A stretch of 64,000 nucleotides of DNA from Silurus meridionalis. Taxonomy: Eukaryota; Chordata; Actinopteri; Siluriformes; Siluridae. The notes below the pieces were generated by a model that did not search any database, was not told the origin of the DNA, and saw nothing but the letters and a program-made list of their open reading frames with translations. The position numbers were made by a program, and so were the translations under genes. How positions within the stretch are numbered: the first letter of the stretch is position 1; the number at the start of each line of letters is the position of its first letter. Below are positions 34,956 to 46,148 of the stretch, piece after piece. The stretch is taken from the NCBI RefSeq assembly GCF_014805685.1, contig NC_060907.1:2054197-2118196 (forward strand), written 5' to 3'.

Positions 34956-37900
34956 ACTTTCTAATTCCTTTTTAATGTAAACCTTTTTTCACAGGGCAAC
35001 AACAAAACAATCAAAAATAATAAGAATTTCCTTCAATTAAAAAAAGCAATAATTCAACCATTAACAGTTCAGGCCTTGGAGTAGAAAAAGTGCATAAAGA
35101 CAACATTCATTCGAGCTCAGTTTCTAAACTCTGATTTACTCTGATTGGTTGAAGTCAGATTCCTGCACCTCTTCTTAGATACAAGTGCATCATGTCTGGG
35201 TTTAGGCTCTGAGCTGAGCATCATGTCTGGGGTTTAGGGTCTGAGCTGAGCATCACGTCTGGGTTTAGGCTCTGAGCTGAGCATCACGTCTGGGTTTAGG
35301 CTCTGAGCTGAGCATCACGTCTGGGTTTAGGCTCTGAGCTGAGCATCATGTCTGGGTTTAGGCTCTGAGCTAAGCATCATGTCTGGGTTTAGTCTGAGCT
35401 GAGGAAATCCTCAGGATTGAGTGAAGATGTTCATCAGTGAGACTCCTGAGTGGTGTTTTGTTCATTTTCATTAAAGAGCACAGTTACACACACAGATATG
35501 TGCTGGTGAACACAGAGAGGATTTGAGCAGCTTGGGCACGGAGTTGTGCAGTGTGTCGGAGAGGAAACATGGAAACTGTGCAGCACACACAGAGTCGTAC
35601 TTTGACTTAATCGTGTCTCTACACTGGAGTTCAATCAGCTCCATTTGGAGGTTGGTTGGTGCGCTTTCCAAGTCAACCACAAACGGATTACTGAGCAGAT
35701 CAAATCTGCATTTCTAGGCTTCAAAGTCGGTAAATCACCGGGTAAATTCAGCGCTGAGTACGCAGAGTTTTTCAGCGGTCTCGACTGACGCACCCGCGCA
35801 CTAACAAAGCATTCTGGGATTTGTAGTATTAGCGGTATATGTGCTATACACTGGTGGGCAGTTTTAATACACACTTGATATGATCTTGCGGGCCAAAAAC
35901 AATTACTCCGCGGGCCAGATTTGGCCTAGGGTCTCTGATCTAGAGAGTTCCATTATAATAGATATTGAAAAAGCTGTTAATTGTTATAATGTCTGGTTTT
36001 TGATCATTTCAGTACATTTGTTTTTTTTTATTGATTATTATTTTTGTGTGGAACTTCATGGCTTTATTATAATGAATCATTCTGAAAATATCTTTATTGT
36101 TATAAATCAATAAAACCTTGTTTTTGAACACTTTTACGTTATGACTACATTAGATTTTATATTGTATCAAATATTTGAAAATAATAAAAAAACCTACATC
36201 CTACATAAGACACAATCACACAGATCAGATCAATAATATTATCACATAAATAACACAACTGCTACAGCAACAAAACAAATGAAGCAACAACTGATTTCCT
36301 GCTCAAATAAAAGTAATATTTTTTTTAGAGAAGAATGTATTAGAATTAAAGAGTAGCTAATACTTAAAAAAGCAATTGTGTTACCATTACACTTACATCA
36401 ACATGGATATTAAAAGCTTGAGCAATTATTTATTTTCATCTCATGTCAAGATGTCAAGAACCCGGGCCGCAGCGGTGAGAGCGCCGCATCCTAACAACTA
36501 GACCACCATACATATTGTGAATATGCAAATGAGGCATCAGAAGCTGACTGCATCTTTTCAATTTGTTGCTGAGTGCTTTTAGGCAGCGTTACTCTCTCAG
36601 AGGAAACTCCCATTTTATCATCAATTTTATAATAATAGATATGGGAGACACAGTAAACCACTTACTATTTTTTTGTTTTATTAATTTAATAATTTATCTA
36701 TTTATTTATTTATTTGTTTATTTGTGTCAGCCAGTCTCACACATATGTCCACTGTTTACACTAAAACTTAGTCTTTCATTTATATTTATCAGTTTGCCCC
36801 CATTTTACTATTTTTGCTTTTTGCTTTTCTTCAATTACATTAATGCTTTTTTATGTTTTTATTAACTATTGAGTTATACATACCGAGCTCTATGGTGTAT
36901 AAAAAGAAGGTCAATAAAACTCACATCTGACACTGAGGTATTGAGCAGGAGATGGGAGATGTTCAGATCCTCTTACAGCACAGTTATAACTGCCTGCATC
37001 CTCACTGCTGACCCTCTGCAGGTGGAGTTCATTGCTCTTGAAGGTGTTTGTGGTTAAATCATGTGTGTTTTTGTACCAGATAAATGTTGGATCAGTCAGA
37101 CTGCAGGTGGTTTTACAGGTCAGAATGACTGATTCTCCCTCTGTCACTTCTGCAGGAGCGATCACCTGAAGATCTTATACAATAGAAAGATTAATTAGGA
37201 AAGTTTTTTTTTCTGAAGCCAGAAACATTTTTAGTTATAAAACTTTCCTTTTTCGAAGTGTTTTTTATTTAATGATGTTCTTTTCGGTCTTTATAAAATG
37301 TTTAAACTGTGAGAGTTTTGAAGAGCCCCTCACTAATCAGCACAAACACTTTAACATCAAATCACTGGTATTAAACAGTGTGAACGCTTCAGAAGTTCTT
37401 ATTAATTAGATCCAAACCTCTGGAAACTTTTTTAGTAAGAACATGTTAAAGATTTTCATTAATCTGGTACAAATCTAATGAATTTACCTGCATTTAAAAA
37501 CAAATGTCAAGTATTTACAATTTAACAATTGATACCACAAACATAACAAAATATAATAAATATATAAAAGATACATTAGAAAAACAGATTAAACTTAAAC
37601 CCAGTTCTCACAAACAATCTGCAGTTAATATGATGAACTACATCATGTGTTACTCTGATTTGGAGACACTGTATGAAATTGGAGGTAATTATCTACACAC
37701 ATCCTCCATAAATGAGTCTGGGAACAGAGTAAAGACGTTTAAATAAGGAGCTGTGAACGGAACCAGGCACAGAAATATCTTTAATTAAGGTGGATAATGT
37801 CCAAATACTTTTGAGACTAATGTACATAGAAAATAAGATGATTTTATATTTTATACCTGTAACACGGAGTGTAATTCCAGGATGACCCTGATATCCATCT

Positions 37901-39076
37901 CCAGTTATTATGATTCTAAAGCAGTACATGTTTTCATCTGATTTCTTCACATCACTCAGTCTGAGGGAGAAGTGATTCTGTTTATCTCCTAAATACTCCA
38001 CTCTGCCTGAGTAACCTGATTCATTACTCAGATCAGTCGGTTCTACACCCTTAACTAAGTTTATTAACCAAAACCTGTTATTAACTGTAACATCTGTTGG
38101 ATGTGTGTAAGTGGCCTCCATAACCACTGTAGATCCTTTTACAGCACAGAGATGTAGTTTGCTGTATTTCACACTCCATTGATTCCCAAGAGCTCCTGAA
38201 ACATGACACATGAAAGAGGTGATTAGAGATCATTATCCTGAGCCCCATAAAACACTGAGTTATTTTACAGCTTCTCTTCTCTCCTCTGGAACTCCGGGGC
38301 AGAAAAATACAAACTATTCTTTACTACTGGAAGGAAACTGTGCAGGATTTAGACACAGTGTTTATTAATTTAAGACATTATTATAACCAGTGGTAGTTCA
38401 AAACTAATAATAGTAAAAAAAATGACAACTCAAATCATGCGGTCTGGTCGGGGGAGGTGCGCTATTACTTTTCTAAATATTCCCACACATCCGTTTTCGT
38501 TTACATGACAATTTTTTTCCTCATAGAAAATGAACGGGGCAGAAATTTCATGTGTCACAGCTCAGCCCTTGAGTGTCTGACATTCACATATGACATATTC
38601 ACTCGAAGGGGGGATGGAGTGGGTCGCAACCATATGACCCTCGATAGCCAGACCTATTCATAATTCTGGGAATTCAATGACATTACTGACAGATAAAAAA
38701 TGAATAGGAAATCTGAATCGTGCAGGGTCACAAAAATACACCAAGGGAGACATGTGACATATAAACCGACTCTCCCCAGCATGGGGAGTTGCACTGTGGG
38801 TAATATAGTGCCATCATGTGATGTCACTTCAAGTCACGATACCACAATTTGCCCAATTACAAAAAAAGCTTTAATTTAAGATAGCAATAAGACATAAGAT
38901 AGAAAGAAATCTATCCACGATTTAAAGTGGTGATGCATAAAGTTAGTAAATATAATTCTGTTTAAATATTTCATGTCTCTGGTGTGTGTCGGTGTGATGA
39001 TGTGAATGTGAGACTTACCTGAGATCACGAGGAGAAACATCAAACAAAGTGGAATTTTCAATTTTAGAGACATCAT
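32751..39076 (-). CDS. Unit C: Siglec/CD22-like receptor with ITAM-type tail, intact
   Basis: Nine coding exons (minus): leader 39019-39076, V 37857-38195, D2 36925-37173, D3 34077-34334, D4 33537-33785, TM 33313-33388, juxtamembrane 33188-33230, tyrosine tail 32991-33077, last 32751-32795. All have GT/AG sites with matching phases. They sum to 1404 nt, 467 residues plus stop. The leader (MMSLKLKIPLCLMFLLVIS) is a clear signal peptide. The V domain keeps the F-strand arginine (YCFRI). D3 and D4 are C2-type with TLTCSSD...YKC/YYC. The TM helix (GSVIVYVAAGFFALGALL) has no charged residue. Here the exon-1 ATG (about 40817) is out of frame and stops in exon 2 (MRGRKCMNQ), so the leader ATG is the start. 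The ectodomain closely matches unit A; the tail does not. An activating partner is inferred. Confidence 0.85.
33395..33433. repeat. (AC)n microsatellite next to TM exon
   Basis: Slightly interrupted AC tract immediately 5' of the unit C TM exon acceptor. It supplies the TG-rich stretch before the AG; the unit B homologue is at 22397-22416. Confidence 0.85.
34652..35936 (-). mobile_element. hAT (Charlie/GTF2IRD2-like) transposon remnant
   Basis: Flanked by the perfect 8-bp duplication GATCTAGA (34644-34651 and 35937-35944), as hAT elements make. The left end reads ACAGGGGTGTCAAACTCAAA and the right end holds the partly complementary GGGCCAGATTTGGCC block typical of such elements. The minus strand 35434-35740 encodes DLESAPTNLQMELIELQCRD and KSKYDSVCAAQFP, characteristic of Charlie-type hAT transposases (the source of GTF2IRD2 C-termini). 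Most of the transposase is gone. It includes a (TC)n tract at 34920-34953 and the minisatellite listed separately. Confidence 0.85.
35187..35405. repeat. 31-bp minisatellite inside the hAT element
   Basis: About seven tandem copies of a 31-bp unit, core CTGGGTTTAGGCTCTGAGCT followed by GAGCATCACGT. Copies differ mainly by T/C at one CpG site (CATGT/CACGT) and a few indels. The regular head-to-tail arrangement without spacers excludes a CRISPR array. Confidence 0.9.
36457..36508 (-). mobile_element. tRNA-Glu-like SINE head fragment
   Basis: The complement reads GGTGGTCTAGTTGTTAGGAT, then GGCGCTCTCACCGCTGCGGC and CCGGGTTCTTG. This is the 5' two thirds of a tRNA-Glu(CTC)-like sequence, truncated in the T arm. 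No 3' acceptor half, so not a functional tRNA. Confidence 0.7.
38330..38870. other. Leader intron of unit C, unclassified insertion
   Basis: The block between the V exon flank and the leader exon differs from units A and D. It is less AT-rich, with TCATGCGGTCTGGTCGGGGG near 38437 and GGGGGGATGGAGTGGGTCGC near 38607. It looks like a transposon remnant but I do not recognise the family. Confidence 0.3.
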
Positions 39077-39089
39077 TGCTATTGGTTCT

Positions 39090-40790
39090 AAATAAAAAAA
39101 TTAAATAAAAAATAAAGTCAAAAAAGAAAAAACAAAACAAACAAAAAAAGAAACAACAGTCATGGCTTTCTTTTGATGAGAAAATAATATCTCAGGGATT
39201 TGCCCCTTAGCTTTTCGTTAGCTCTGCTGGCTACATGTTTATATTTTTGTGTTTCAGTTTCATGTGTTTTTGTTTAGTTTTGTTTGACGTGTGTTTTGTT
39301 TTCATGTCATGTCTCCACCCCGTCCAGTCATTGGTTCTGTTGTTCATGTGTCTTTCCCAGTATGTGTATTTACTCCTTTATTTGTTATTCATATTCACCA
39401 AGTAGCTCATCTTATATATTGTTATTCTGAGAGGTTTTTCGTTCATTTCCACAGTTCATGTTGATGGTTTCATGGTTTTGATCTTATTTTCATTTTCTCA
39501 TTTCATGTATTAGATTTTGCCTCATATTGCTGTTTGCTCATCACCAGACATTTGCCACGATTCTGTGTTTGATTTCACTCAATGATTTGGATGATCTGCC
39601 TGTTTCTCTAATAAATGCTCTTATCTGTATTGCAGCTGCTCTTGTTTTTTTATGCTTTCAGTGTGAAGTCAAACACACAACACTACATATAAACATGACA
39701 ATATATTACTCTTTAATTTATTTTAAATGTATGAGAGGAGTCTCCAGTGTCGGAATCGTCAGGAGAAAAGCTGAGGTTTTCAGGACAGGGGTGTTTACCA
39801 CCTTTTGTGTCTAATTACCTTCAGGAAGAAAAGAGATGCTGTTGAGGAAACGACTGTTTATAGCAGGTTTAATTTCTATTCTTTTCTGCTGTTAGCATTT
39901 TAACTGCACTGTTTTAAAAAGGTGAATATTGTTAAGAATCATGTTTCTTATTTACTGATTATCATTAGTTTAGTATTCACACCTTTCTTAACCAGATACT
40001 GAGATTTAAATTAATCACAAAATAGTGATGAGTCCAAACGTTTAATCAGTGCTGTACTTCTGTATGATGATAGAAAACTGGCTAGCAGAAGGTAGAAGAA
40101 AGAGCATCACAGCTTGAGCTAGCTAGCCTCATAAATTGTCAATGAAATAGTGCTAGCATTTAGCAGATCTGATGTACTGACTGGTTAGCAACTGTTCAAA
40201 CACATTTTTGCAATTGCTAGTTAAACTTTAATACTATAGATAAAATATAATTACCTTAATAATATCACTAAGCTATAGCTTATAGGCAGAGCAGACAATT
40301 GCATAGGGCCTCAGGCTTGTAGGAGGAGCCTCCATAACTGGGACCAACCTATACACCAGTTCACTAATCAATACAGTAGGCATGTAACGGTACACAAAAT
40401 TCAAGATTCAGTACATATCTCTGTTTTTAACTCATAGTTCAGTTAAATTTCATACAATTTGGGGGAAGAAATGCAAAACATAAAATTGCTTGTATTTTAT
40501 TTTTTTATTACTTTGTGAAGTTTCCGGACTTGAAAATTCCTGTAATTTTGCAGCCGTAGATACGACTTATTTTATTAAAGTGTATAGAACAATTACTAAT
40601 TCTGTGTGGAAGATCCAGTACACACCGCAACACTGGTTATATCTACATATACATATATACAGTCATCAACCCCACATATTCTACACACGGCTCTGTCCAC
40701 ACACAGACACATCCACTTATTAGAGAATTGATAATATTTGATAACTAATAAAAAAAATATAACAAATAAATAGTAAATAAGTAAATAGTT
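39090..40790. other. Intron 1 of unit C, no recognisable gene
   Basis: AT-rich, weakly similar to other units only near 40575-40720. Nothing else to support. Confidence 0.4.
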
Positions 40791-40796
40791 TCTCAC

Positions 40797-40870
40797 CATG
40801 CATTTTCTACCCCTCATGCCTGACGGCCAAACAGAGAGTAAAGAAAAGCGTGAGAGTTGAAGAGGTGTGA
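40797..40870 (-). other. Unit C exon 1 (5' UTR)
   Basis: Homologous to exon 1 of A, B and D (GCCGTCAGGCATGAGGGGTA against GTCGTACATGAAGGTCGAGG) and ends in a GTGAGAAAC donor. Its ATG frame is short and out of phase with the leader exon, so it would act as an upstream ORF. Confidence 0.55.
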
Positions 40871-41075
40871 GGTTAAGGCGTTTTGTTCTGCACAATTGTG
40901 TTTCCTCTTGTGCTGAATTAGCTGCTGCAAACTGAGGAAGTGTTGCACTGCTACAGTATTAATGCGTTTTGCTGCTAATTATTTTTACCATCTCAGTCCA
41001 CAAGTGTGAAGAGAAATGGAGAGGGTCCAGATGAACCCACTGTCTCTGTAACTGAGCGAGTAAAACTCACATCCT

Positions 41076-41250
41076 GTTCCCCTTCAGGAACTCGAGCTGC
41101 GTCGAAACGCTATGGGAACGCCCCTGCGTGACCGCGCTCTGAACCACGTGTGTAATCTGACCAATAGGCGTTTGGAACGTGACGTCATCAGCGGGCGACG
41201 TCGCGTAAACAGGAAGCTACAAATGGCTGCGAGATGGACCAGACGCTAGC
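41076..41250 (+). repeat. DIRS left terminal repeat
   Basis: GTTCCCCTTCAGGAACTCGA followed by GCTGCGTCGAAACGCTATGG and on to CCAGACGCTAGC. The part from 41095 is inverted at 45948-46102. Confidence 0.9.
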
Positions 41251-41404
41251 TTTCTGCTCGTTCAGGTAAGCGCTGTTTCGCTGTGTTTTTCTGGTTGAGT
41301 GATGGCTGGCAGACAGGGTTTCCGTAAGTGCGTGCATCCGTGTCCGCGTTTTATTACCGGTAAGGATTCGCATGATCGGTGCGTTGTTTGCCTAGGAGTG
41401 GAGC

Positions 41405-42945
41405 ATGCACAATCGGCTCTCGAGGGAGTCGATTGCTCATTGTAGCCGCATGGCTATGCGCACGCCCGCTCGGAGAGCGCTCTTTGAACGGAGCTCTCTC
41501 CCTCGCGGCTCCGGTCCCGCTCTCGCCGAGGCAAAGCGGCGCCGGCGCTCGTGGGGCTCGCAGGCCGAATTAGCGGCCGAGTTGGAGTCGGATGAGTCCG
41601 CTTCAGCTTCGTCGGCTGAATTGAGCTTCGGCTCTATTGGGGAAGCAGGCCCGATGGCTGCTTCTTCTCCCGGTACGAGCAGCGCGGCATTACATGTCTC
41701 TCTCCGAGGAGGGTGAGCTGATGGATGCTAGCGAGCCCGTGGAGCCCTCTCAGCCTGTGCTGTACGAGGAGCTCCTCGAGGTCGTGACACGAGCCGTTGC
41801 TAAGCTGGATCTAGCTTGGCGGTGGAGCAGCAGAGACAGCGCGCACCCAGTAAGCTGGATGAGCGTTTTCGCGCCCTGTGTCGCCTCGGCGCCGGGCCTG
41901 CCGTTTTCCTGATCTGCACGCCGAGGTGTCCAGTTCTTGGGAAACCCCATACTCAGCGCGTGCTTCGCCGCACCACTCCTCGATTTATGCGAATGTGGTT
42001 GGGGCTAAGGCGTGCGGCTATGGGGCGATGCCGCGTGTCGAAGAGACGCCAGCTAGCTACCTCTCCTAGTGTGGCATCGCCGCTAAAGGCTCCGGTGTTC
42101 CCTACTAAACCGCTACGTGCTACATCGGCTTTAGTGGGGAAGGCTTACGCGCGGCGGGTCAGGCTGCGGGATGTCTCCACACCATGGGTGTGTTGCAGGC
42201 ATACCAGGCTGACCTGCTGCGTGACTTGGATGAGGGACTTAGCTCCGGGGCCACCGACATTAAGGAGTTGCGTCGCGCTGCCGACCTAACCCTTCGGCCA
42301 CGGCACACGGCGCGGGCCGTTGGTCGGTCCATGGCGGCCCTGGTAGCCACAGAGCGGCATCTGTGGCTCACCCTGTCCGACCTCCCGGACAAGGATCGAG
42401 CTGTGCTCTTGAACGCACCGATGGCTCCTCCTGGTCTGTTTGGTGACGCCGTGACGGCGGTCGTGAACAGGTTTCAGGAGTCTAAGAAGCAGTCGGCGGC
42501 GTTTCAGCAGTACCTCCCTCGCCGGTCACGTGGGGCTGGTCGGCGGCAGCCCCAGCCTGGTCCTTCCGGCACCGCAAGCACAGAAACAGGCGTCGCCACC
42601 CGGTCTCCGCGGGCGGGTCCTAAAGGGCCCAGGCGTCGCTCTGGGCCCAAGAAGGAGCGGGCTGACCTGAAGGTCACCCTCGGCTCCAGCAAACGGGCTG
42701 CAGCGGAAATCCTGACGGTTTTCAGTCGAGGGGGCGGAGTTCGCCTCACGCTACGGTGCCCGTCCCTCCCCCGCACCACCAGGAGGCCGGGCCGTGGACT
42801 CTGCCACAGGATGTGCTTCAGAGCGCGGCCGCCCTCCAGCGGGTGTCTCCCTCCACTTCTGCCCAAAGTCTCGGTACGGATGGGGGGGCCACGCCGCCTC
42901 TTTCGAGGTGTCTTCAGCTGCAGGGCCCCGCCCCAGCTGCTCTGA
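41405..42945 (+). pseudogene. DIRS gag-like ORF1 (frameshifted)
   Basis: The first part is read at 41405-41716 (Arg/Ser-rich start). The conserved part at 42184-42945 has TDIKELRRAADLTLRPRHTA, ATERHLWLTLSDLPDKD and GLFGDAVTAVVNRF, patterns shared by fish DIRS ORF1 products. Frame changes near 41700-41820 and 42150 break the ORF. Confidence 0.75.
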
Positions 42946-43194
42946 GTGGGTCAGAGGCCAGTCCCGAGGGGCTGGTTCCCCTGAGGAACTTTCTGGCAGC
43001 TTGGGAGGTGCTGCCAGGAGTCTCCCGGTGGGTCCTGCGGACCATTGAAGGGGGTTACGCACTGCAGTTCGCGTCCTCTCCTCCCCGTTTCAACGGGGTG
43101 TGTCCCACCCTGGTGGGTCCCGAGCAGGCTCTGGTCCTGGAACAGGAAGTGCGCACGCTCCTGGGGAAAGGGGCCATCGAGGTGGTTCCCCCCT

Positions 43195-44345
43195 CGGTTC
43201 GAGGTCAGGCTTCTACAGCCCGTGCCCGTTGTTCAAGAAGGATGGGGGGTTGCGTCCCATTCTGGATCTTCGCTCCTTGAACCGCTCTCTCAGGAGACTC
43301 AGGTTCAGGATGCTCACCCTCAAGGGGGTCGTGACGCTTATCAGGTCCGGGGACTGGTTCGTCACTGTAGATCTGAAGGACGCGTACTTTCACATCTCCG
43401 TCCTTCCTGCACACAGGAGGTTCCTGAGGTTTGCTTTCGGGGGCGTAGCATACCAATATCGGGTCCTCCCGTTCGGTCTGGCACTCTCACCCCGCACCTT
43501 CACGTTGTGCGTCGATGCTGCACTGGCCCCGCTGCGGCTTCAGGGCATCCGCATTGTGAATTACATCGACGATTGGTTGATCATGGCTCCCTCGGAGCAC
43601 CAGGCGATTCGGCATCGAGATGTCGTCCTCTCCTGCATGAAGGTGCTTGGGTTTCGGCTAAACGCCAGAAAAGCGTGCTTTCTCCTGCACAGAGGACCAC
43701 CTTTTTGGGCGTGGTATGGGACGCGGCCGGGATGCAGGCACAGTTGTCGCCTGCTCGGGTCGAGGTCATCCTTACGGCCGTCAGGAGGGTGCGGGAAGGC
43801 CAGCCACTCACTGTACGGCAGTTCCAGAGGCTGCTAGGGCTCATGGCGGCAGCATCCAGCATAGTTCCGCTCGGGCTCCTGCACATGAGGCCCTCCAGTG
43901 GTGGCTCGGGCAGGGGTTCTCCTCAGGGAGACCCGCATCGCACTATCAAGGCCTCGCGGCGTGCCCTGCGAGCCTTGGATGTCTGGAAAGACCGGACATT
44001 CCTGTCCCGTGGCCCAGTGTTGGGGGTTCCGTGTCGTCGCGTGACGCCACGACGGACGCCTCACGGGTGGGAGCGGTCATGGGTGGCCACTCCGCCCAGG
44101 GTTTGTGGAGCGGCCCACGTCTCTCGTGGCACATAAATTGCCTGGAGATGATGGCGGTGTTTTTGGGGTTAAAACACTTTCTCCCGGACCTGAGAGATCG
44201 CCATGTGTTGGTCCGTACGGACAACACAGCGGTAGTCTCCTACATCAACCACCAGGGGGGTCTCCGATCTCGCCCCTTGTACAAGCTAGCAGGCGGTCCT
44301 CTTGTGGTCTCAGGACAGGTTCCTGTCCCTGAGAGCCATTTACAT
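43195..44345 (+). pseudogene. DIRS reverse transcriptase-RNase H (frameshifted)
   Basis: RT motifs in the 43100-43837 frame: KKDGGLRPILDLRSLN, VTVDLKDAYFHISV, AYQYRVLPFGLALSPRTF and YIDDWLIM (active site at about 43562-43573). At about 43690 the frame shifts (continuing SPAQRTTFLGVVWDAAG in another frame). RNase H follows with TDAS (about 44050), LEMMAVFLGLK (about 44142) and RTDNTAVVSYIN (about 44215), the three acidic positions of the fold. At least two frameshifts. Confidence 0.85.
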
Positions 44346-44809
44346 CCCGGGTCGGTTGAATGTCAGAGCAGACGCCCTGTCGAGGCAGGGGCCGAGGCCT
44401 GGGAATGGCGTCTCCACCCGAGGTGGTGGAGCTGGTATGGCGGAGGTTCTACAGAGCCCAAGTGGATCTTTGCGACCCAGGAGACCTCGCACTGTCCCTC
44501 TGGTTCTCTCTCTCACCCAGCCCGTTAGGGCTGGATGCCATGGTGCAGTCGTGGCCGAGGCTACGTCTGTCGCCTTCCCCGATCGCTCTGCTTCCAGGAG
44601 TTCTGGAGAGGGTTCGCCGGGAGGGAGTCCGTCTCCTCCTGGTGGCGCCTCGATGGCCGAGCAAGCCGTGGGAGATTCCACCCAGGAGGGATCTTCTCTC
44701 TCAGGCGGGCGGGACCCTGGTTCACCCCCGCCCAGAGTTGTGGAGGCTGTGGCTGTGGCCCCTGAAGGCGCGGTTCGTGGCAGCCGGTCTCTCCACCGGG
44801 GTAGAGACC

Positions 44810-45791
44810 CTTCTCCACTCCAGAGCTCCCTCACGAGGAGGTCGTACGCCACACGCTGGCGACTGTTCACGTCTTGGTGCGAGCATCGTGGCCTGGATCC
44901 TGTTAACTGCCCGGTTGGGTCCGTTCTGGGGTTCCTACAGGAACAGTTTTCAGCAGGGTTAACCCCCTCGACCCTGAAGGTTTACGTGTCGGCCATCGCG
45001 GCATATAGCTCCCGCCTGCGGGCAGTCGCTGGGTAGACACCCACTGGTAACACGTTTCCTCCGTGGCACCCGGAGGCTGCGGCCCGGGACGCGACCCAGA
45101 GTGCCTGTCTGGGATCTGGCTGTTGTGCTGGCGGCTCTTTCTGAGCCCCCCTTCGAGCCGTTGGCGATGTGGCCCTTAGGTTTCTGTCGGTTAAGACCAC
45201 CTTTCTGTTGGCGATTTCCTCCTGAAGAGGATTGGGGATCTGCAGGCTCTGTCCATGGCCCCGTCTCGCCTGGAGTTTGCCCCTGGCATGGCCAAGGTGT
45301 TTCTCTACCCGAAACCTGGGTACGTGCCTAAGGTGCCTACGGCTCCCTCACGCCCTGTTGTGTTGCAGGCATTCTGCCCTCCTCCGTTTACTGCCCCCGA
45401 CCAGTGCGAGCACTGGATACTTACCTCCGCAGGACGAGTCCTTGGAGGAAGTCGAACAGCTGCTTGTCTGCTATGGCCCTAATAAGAAAGGTTTCCGGCC
45501 AATAAGCAGACATTGAGCAGATGGGTTGTGGATGCGATTGTGTCGGCTCACGAGTCCTCTGGCCTCCCCGCACCGCTTGGGGTTCGAGCTCACTCCACCC
45601 GGAGTGTGGCGGCCTCTACGGCCTGGTCCGCTGGGGTCCCACTCCAGGACATCTGTGACGCGGCGGGTTGGTCCACCCCGCTGACCTTCGTCAGGTTCTC
45701 GACCTTGACCTCAGAGCCACCCCGGCTCCTCTGTTTTGCGTGCTGGTGCCGAGGCCCTCACTCTAGGCAGGGTCTGGTCAGTGTGGCGTGA
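44810..45791 (+). pseudogene. DIRS tyrosine recombinase (broken)
   Basis: The N-terminal part, RRSYATRWRLFTSWCEHRGL and LTPSTLKVYVSAIAAYSSRL, is in the frame ending at 45036. After a one-base shift come HPLVTRFLRGTRRLRP and later FLYPKPGYVPK in other frames. The C-terminal part 45513-45791 has the H-x-x-R box (AHSTRS) and CDAAGWSTPLTFVRF. The residue after FVRF, where relatives usually carry the nucleophilic tyrosine, is serine here. Inactive. Confidence 0.8.
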
Positions 45792-45797
45792 TTGGAC

Positions 45798-45905
45798 ACT
45801 CGTTCCCATAGCGTTTCGACGCAGCTCGAGTTCCTGAAGGGGAACGTCTCTAGGTTACGACCGTAACCCTAGTTCCCCGAGGAACGAGACGCCGCGCCTC
45901 CGTGC
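45798..45905. repeat. DIRS internal complementary region
   Basis: CATAGCGTTTCGACGCAGCT...CCTGAAGGGGAAC complements the left end, and GTCTCTAGGTTACGACCGTA...GGAACGAGACG complements the right end. The two meet at GAAC/GTCTC. This template is thought to restore element ends during replication. Confidence 0.85.
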
Positions 45906-45947
45906 CACACTTCCTGCATCCCGCGGCGCTTACCTTCTCTCGCAGGA

Positions 45948-46148
45948 GCTAGCGTCTGGTCCATCTCGCAGCCATTTGTAGCTTCCTGTTTACGCGACGT
46001 CGCCCGCTGATGACGTCATGTTCCAAACGCCTATTGGTCAGATTACACACGTGGTTCAGAGCGCGGTCACGCAGGGGTGTTCCCATAGCGTTTCGACGCA
46101 GCGTCTCGTTCCCTCGGGGAACTAGGGTTACGGTCGTAACCTAGAGAC
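45948..46148 (-). repeat. DIRS right terminal repeat
   Basis: Inverted copy of the left repeat plus a unique outer end with GGGTTACGGTCGTAACC (an inverted repeat in itself) and terminal CTAGAGAC. Confidence 0.9.

Larger units (their letters stand above)
41076..46148 (+). mobile_element. DIRS-type tyrosine-recombinase retrotransposon, full length but degenerate
   Basis: A 5073-bp element with inverted terminal repeats (left 41095-41250, right 45948-46102, nearly identical over about 155 bp). The internal complementary region (45798-45905) reproduces both element ends joined together, the DIRS hallmark. Order: gag-like ORF, reverse transcriptase, RNase H, tyrosine recombinase. It is much richer in GC than its surroundings. 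Several frameshifts break the reading frames, so it is not autonomous. DIRS elements replicate through a circular intermediate and make no target duplication; none is seen. It lies about 0.2 kb upstream of exon 1 of unit C. Confidence 0.92.

Noticed and set aside
35187..35405. Regular repeats resembling a CRISPR array
   Set aside because: Head-to-tail 31-bp units without unique spacers, inside a eukaryotic transposon: a minisatellite.
37504..37746. 80-codon plus-strand frame upstream of the D2 exon of unit C
   Set aside because: Low-complexity Asn/Lys/Ile-rich translation of AT-rich intron; not conserved in sister units.
44340..44870. 176-codon minus-strand frame in the DIRS element
   Set aside because: Shadow of the GC-rich plus-strand RNase H/recombinase region; no family motifs.
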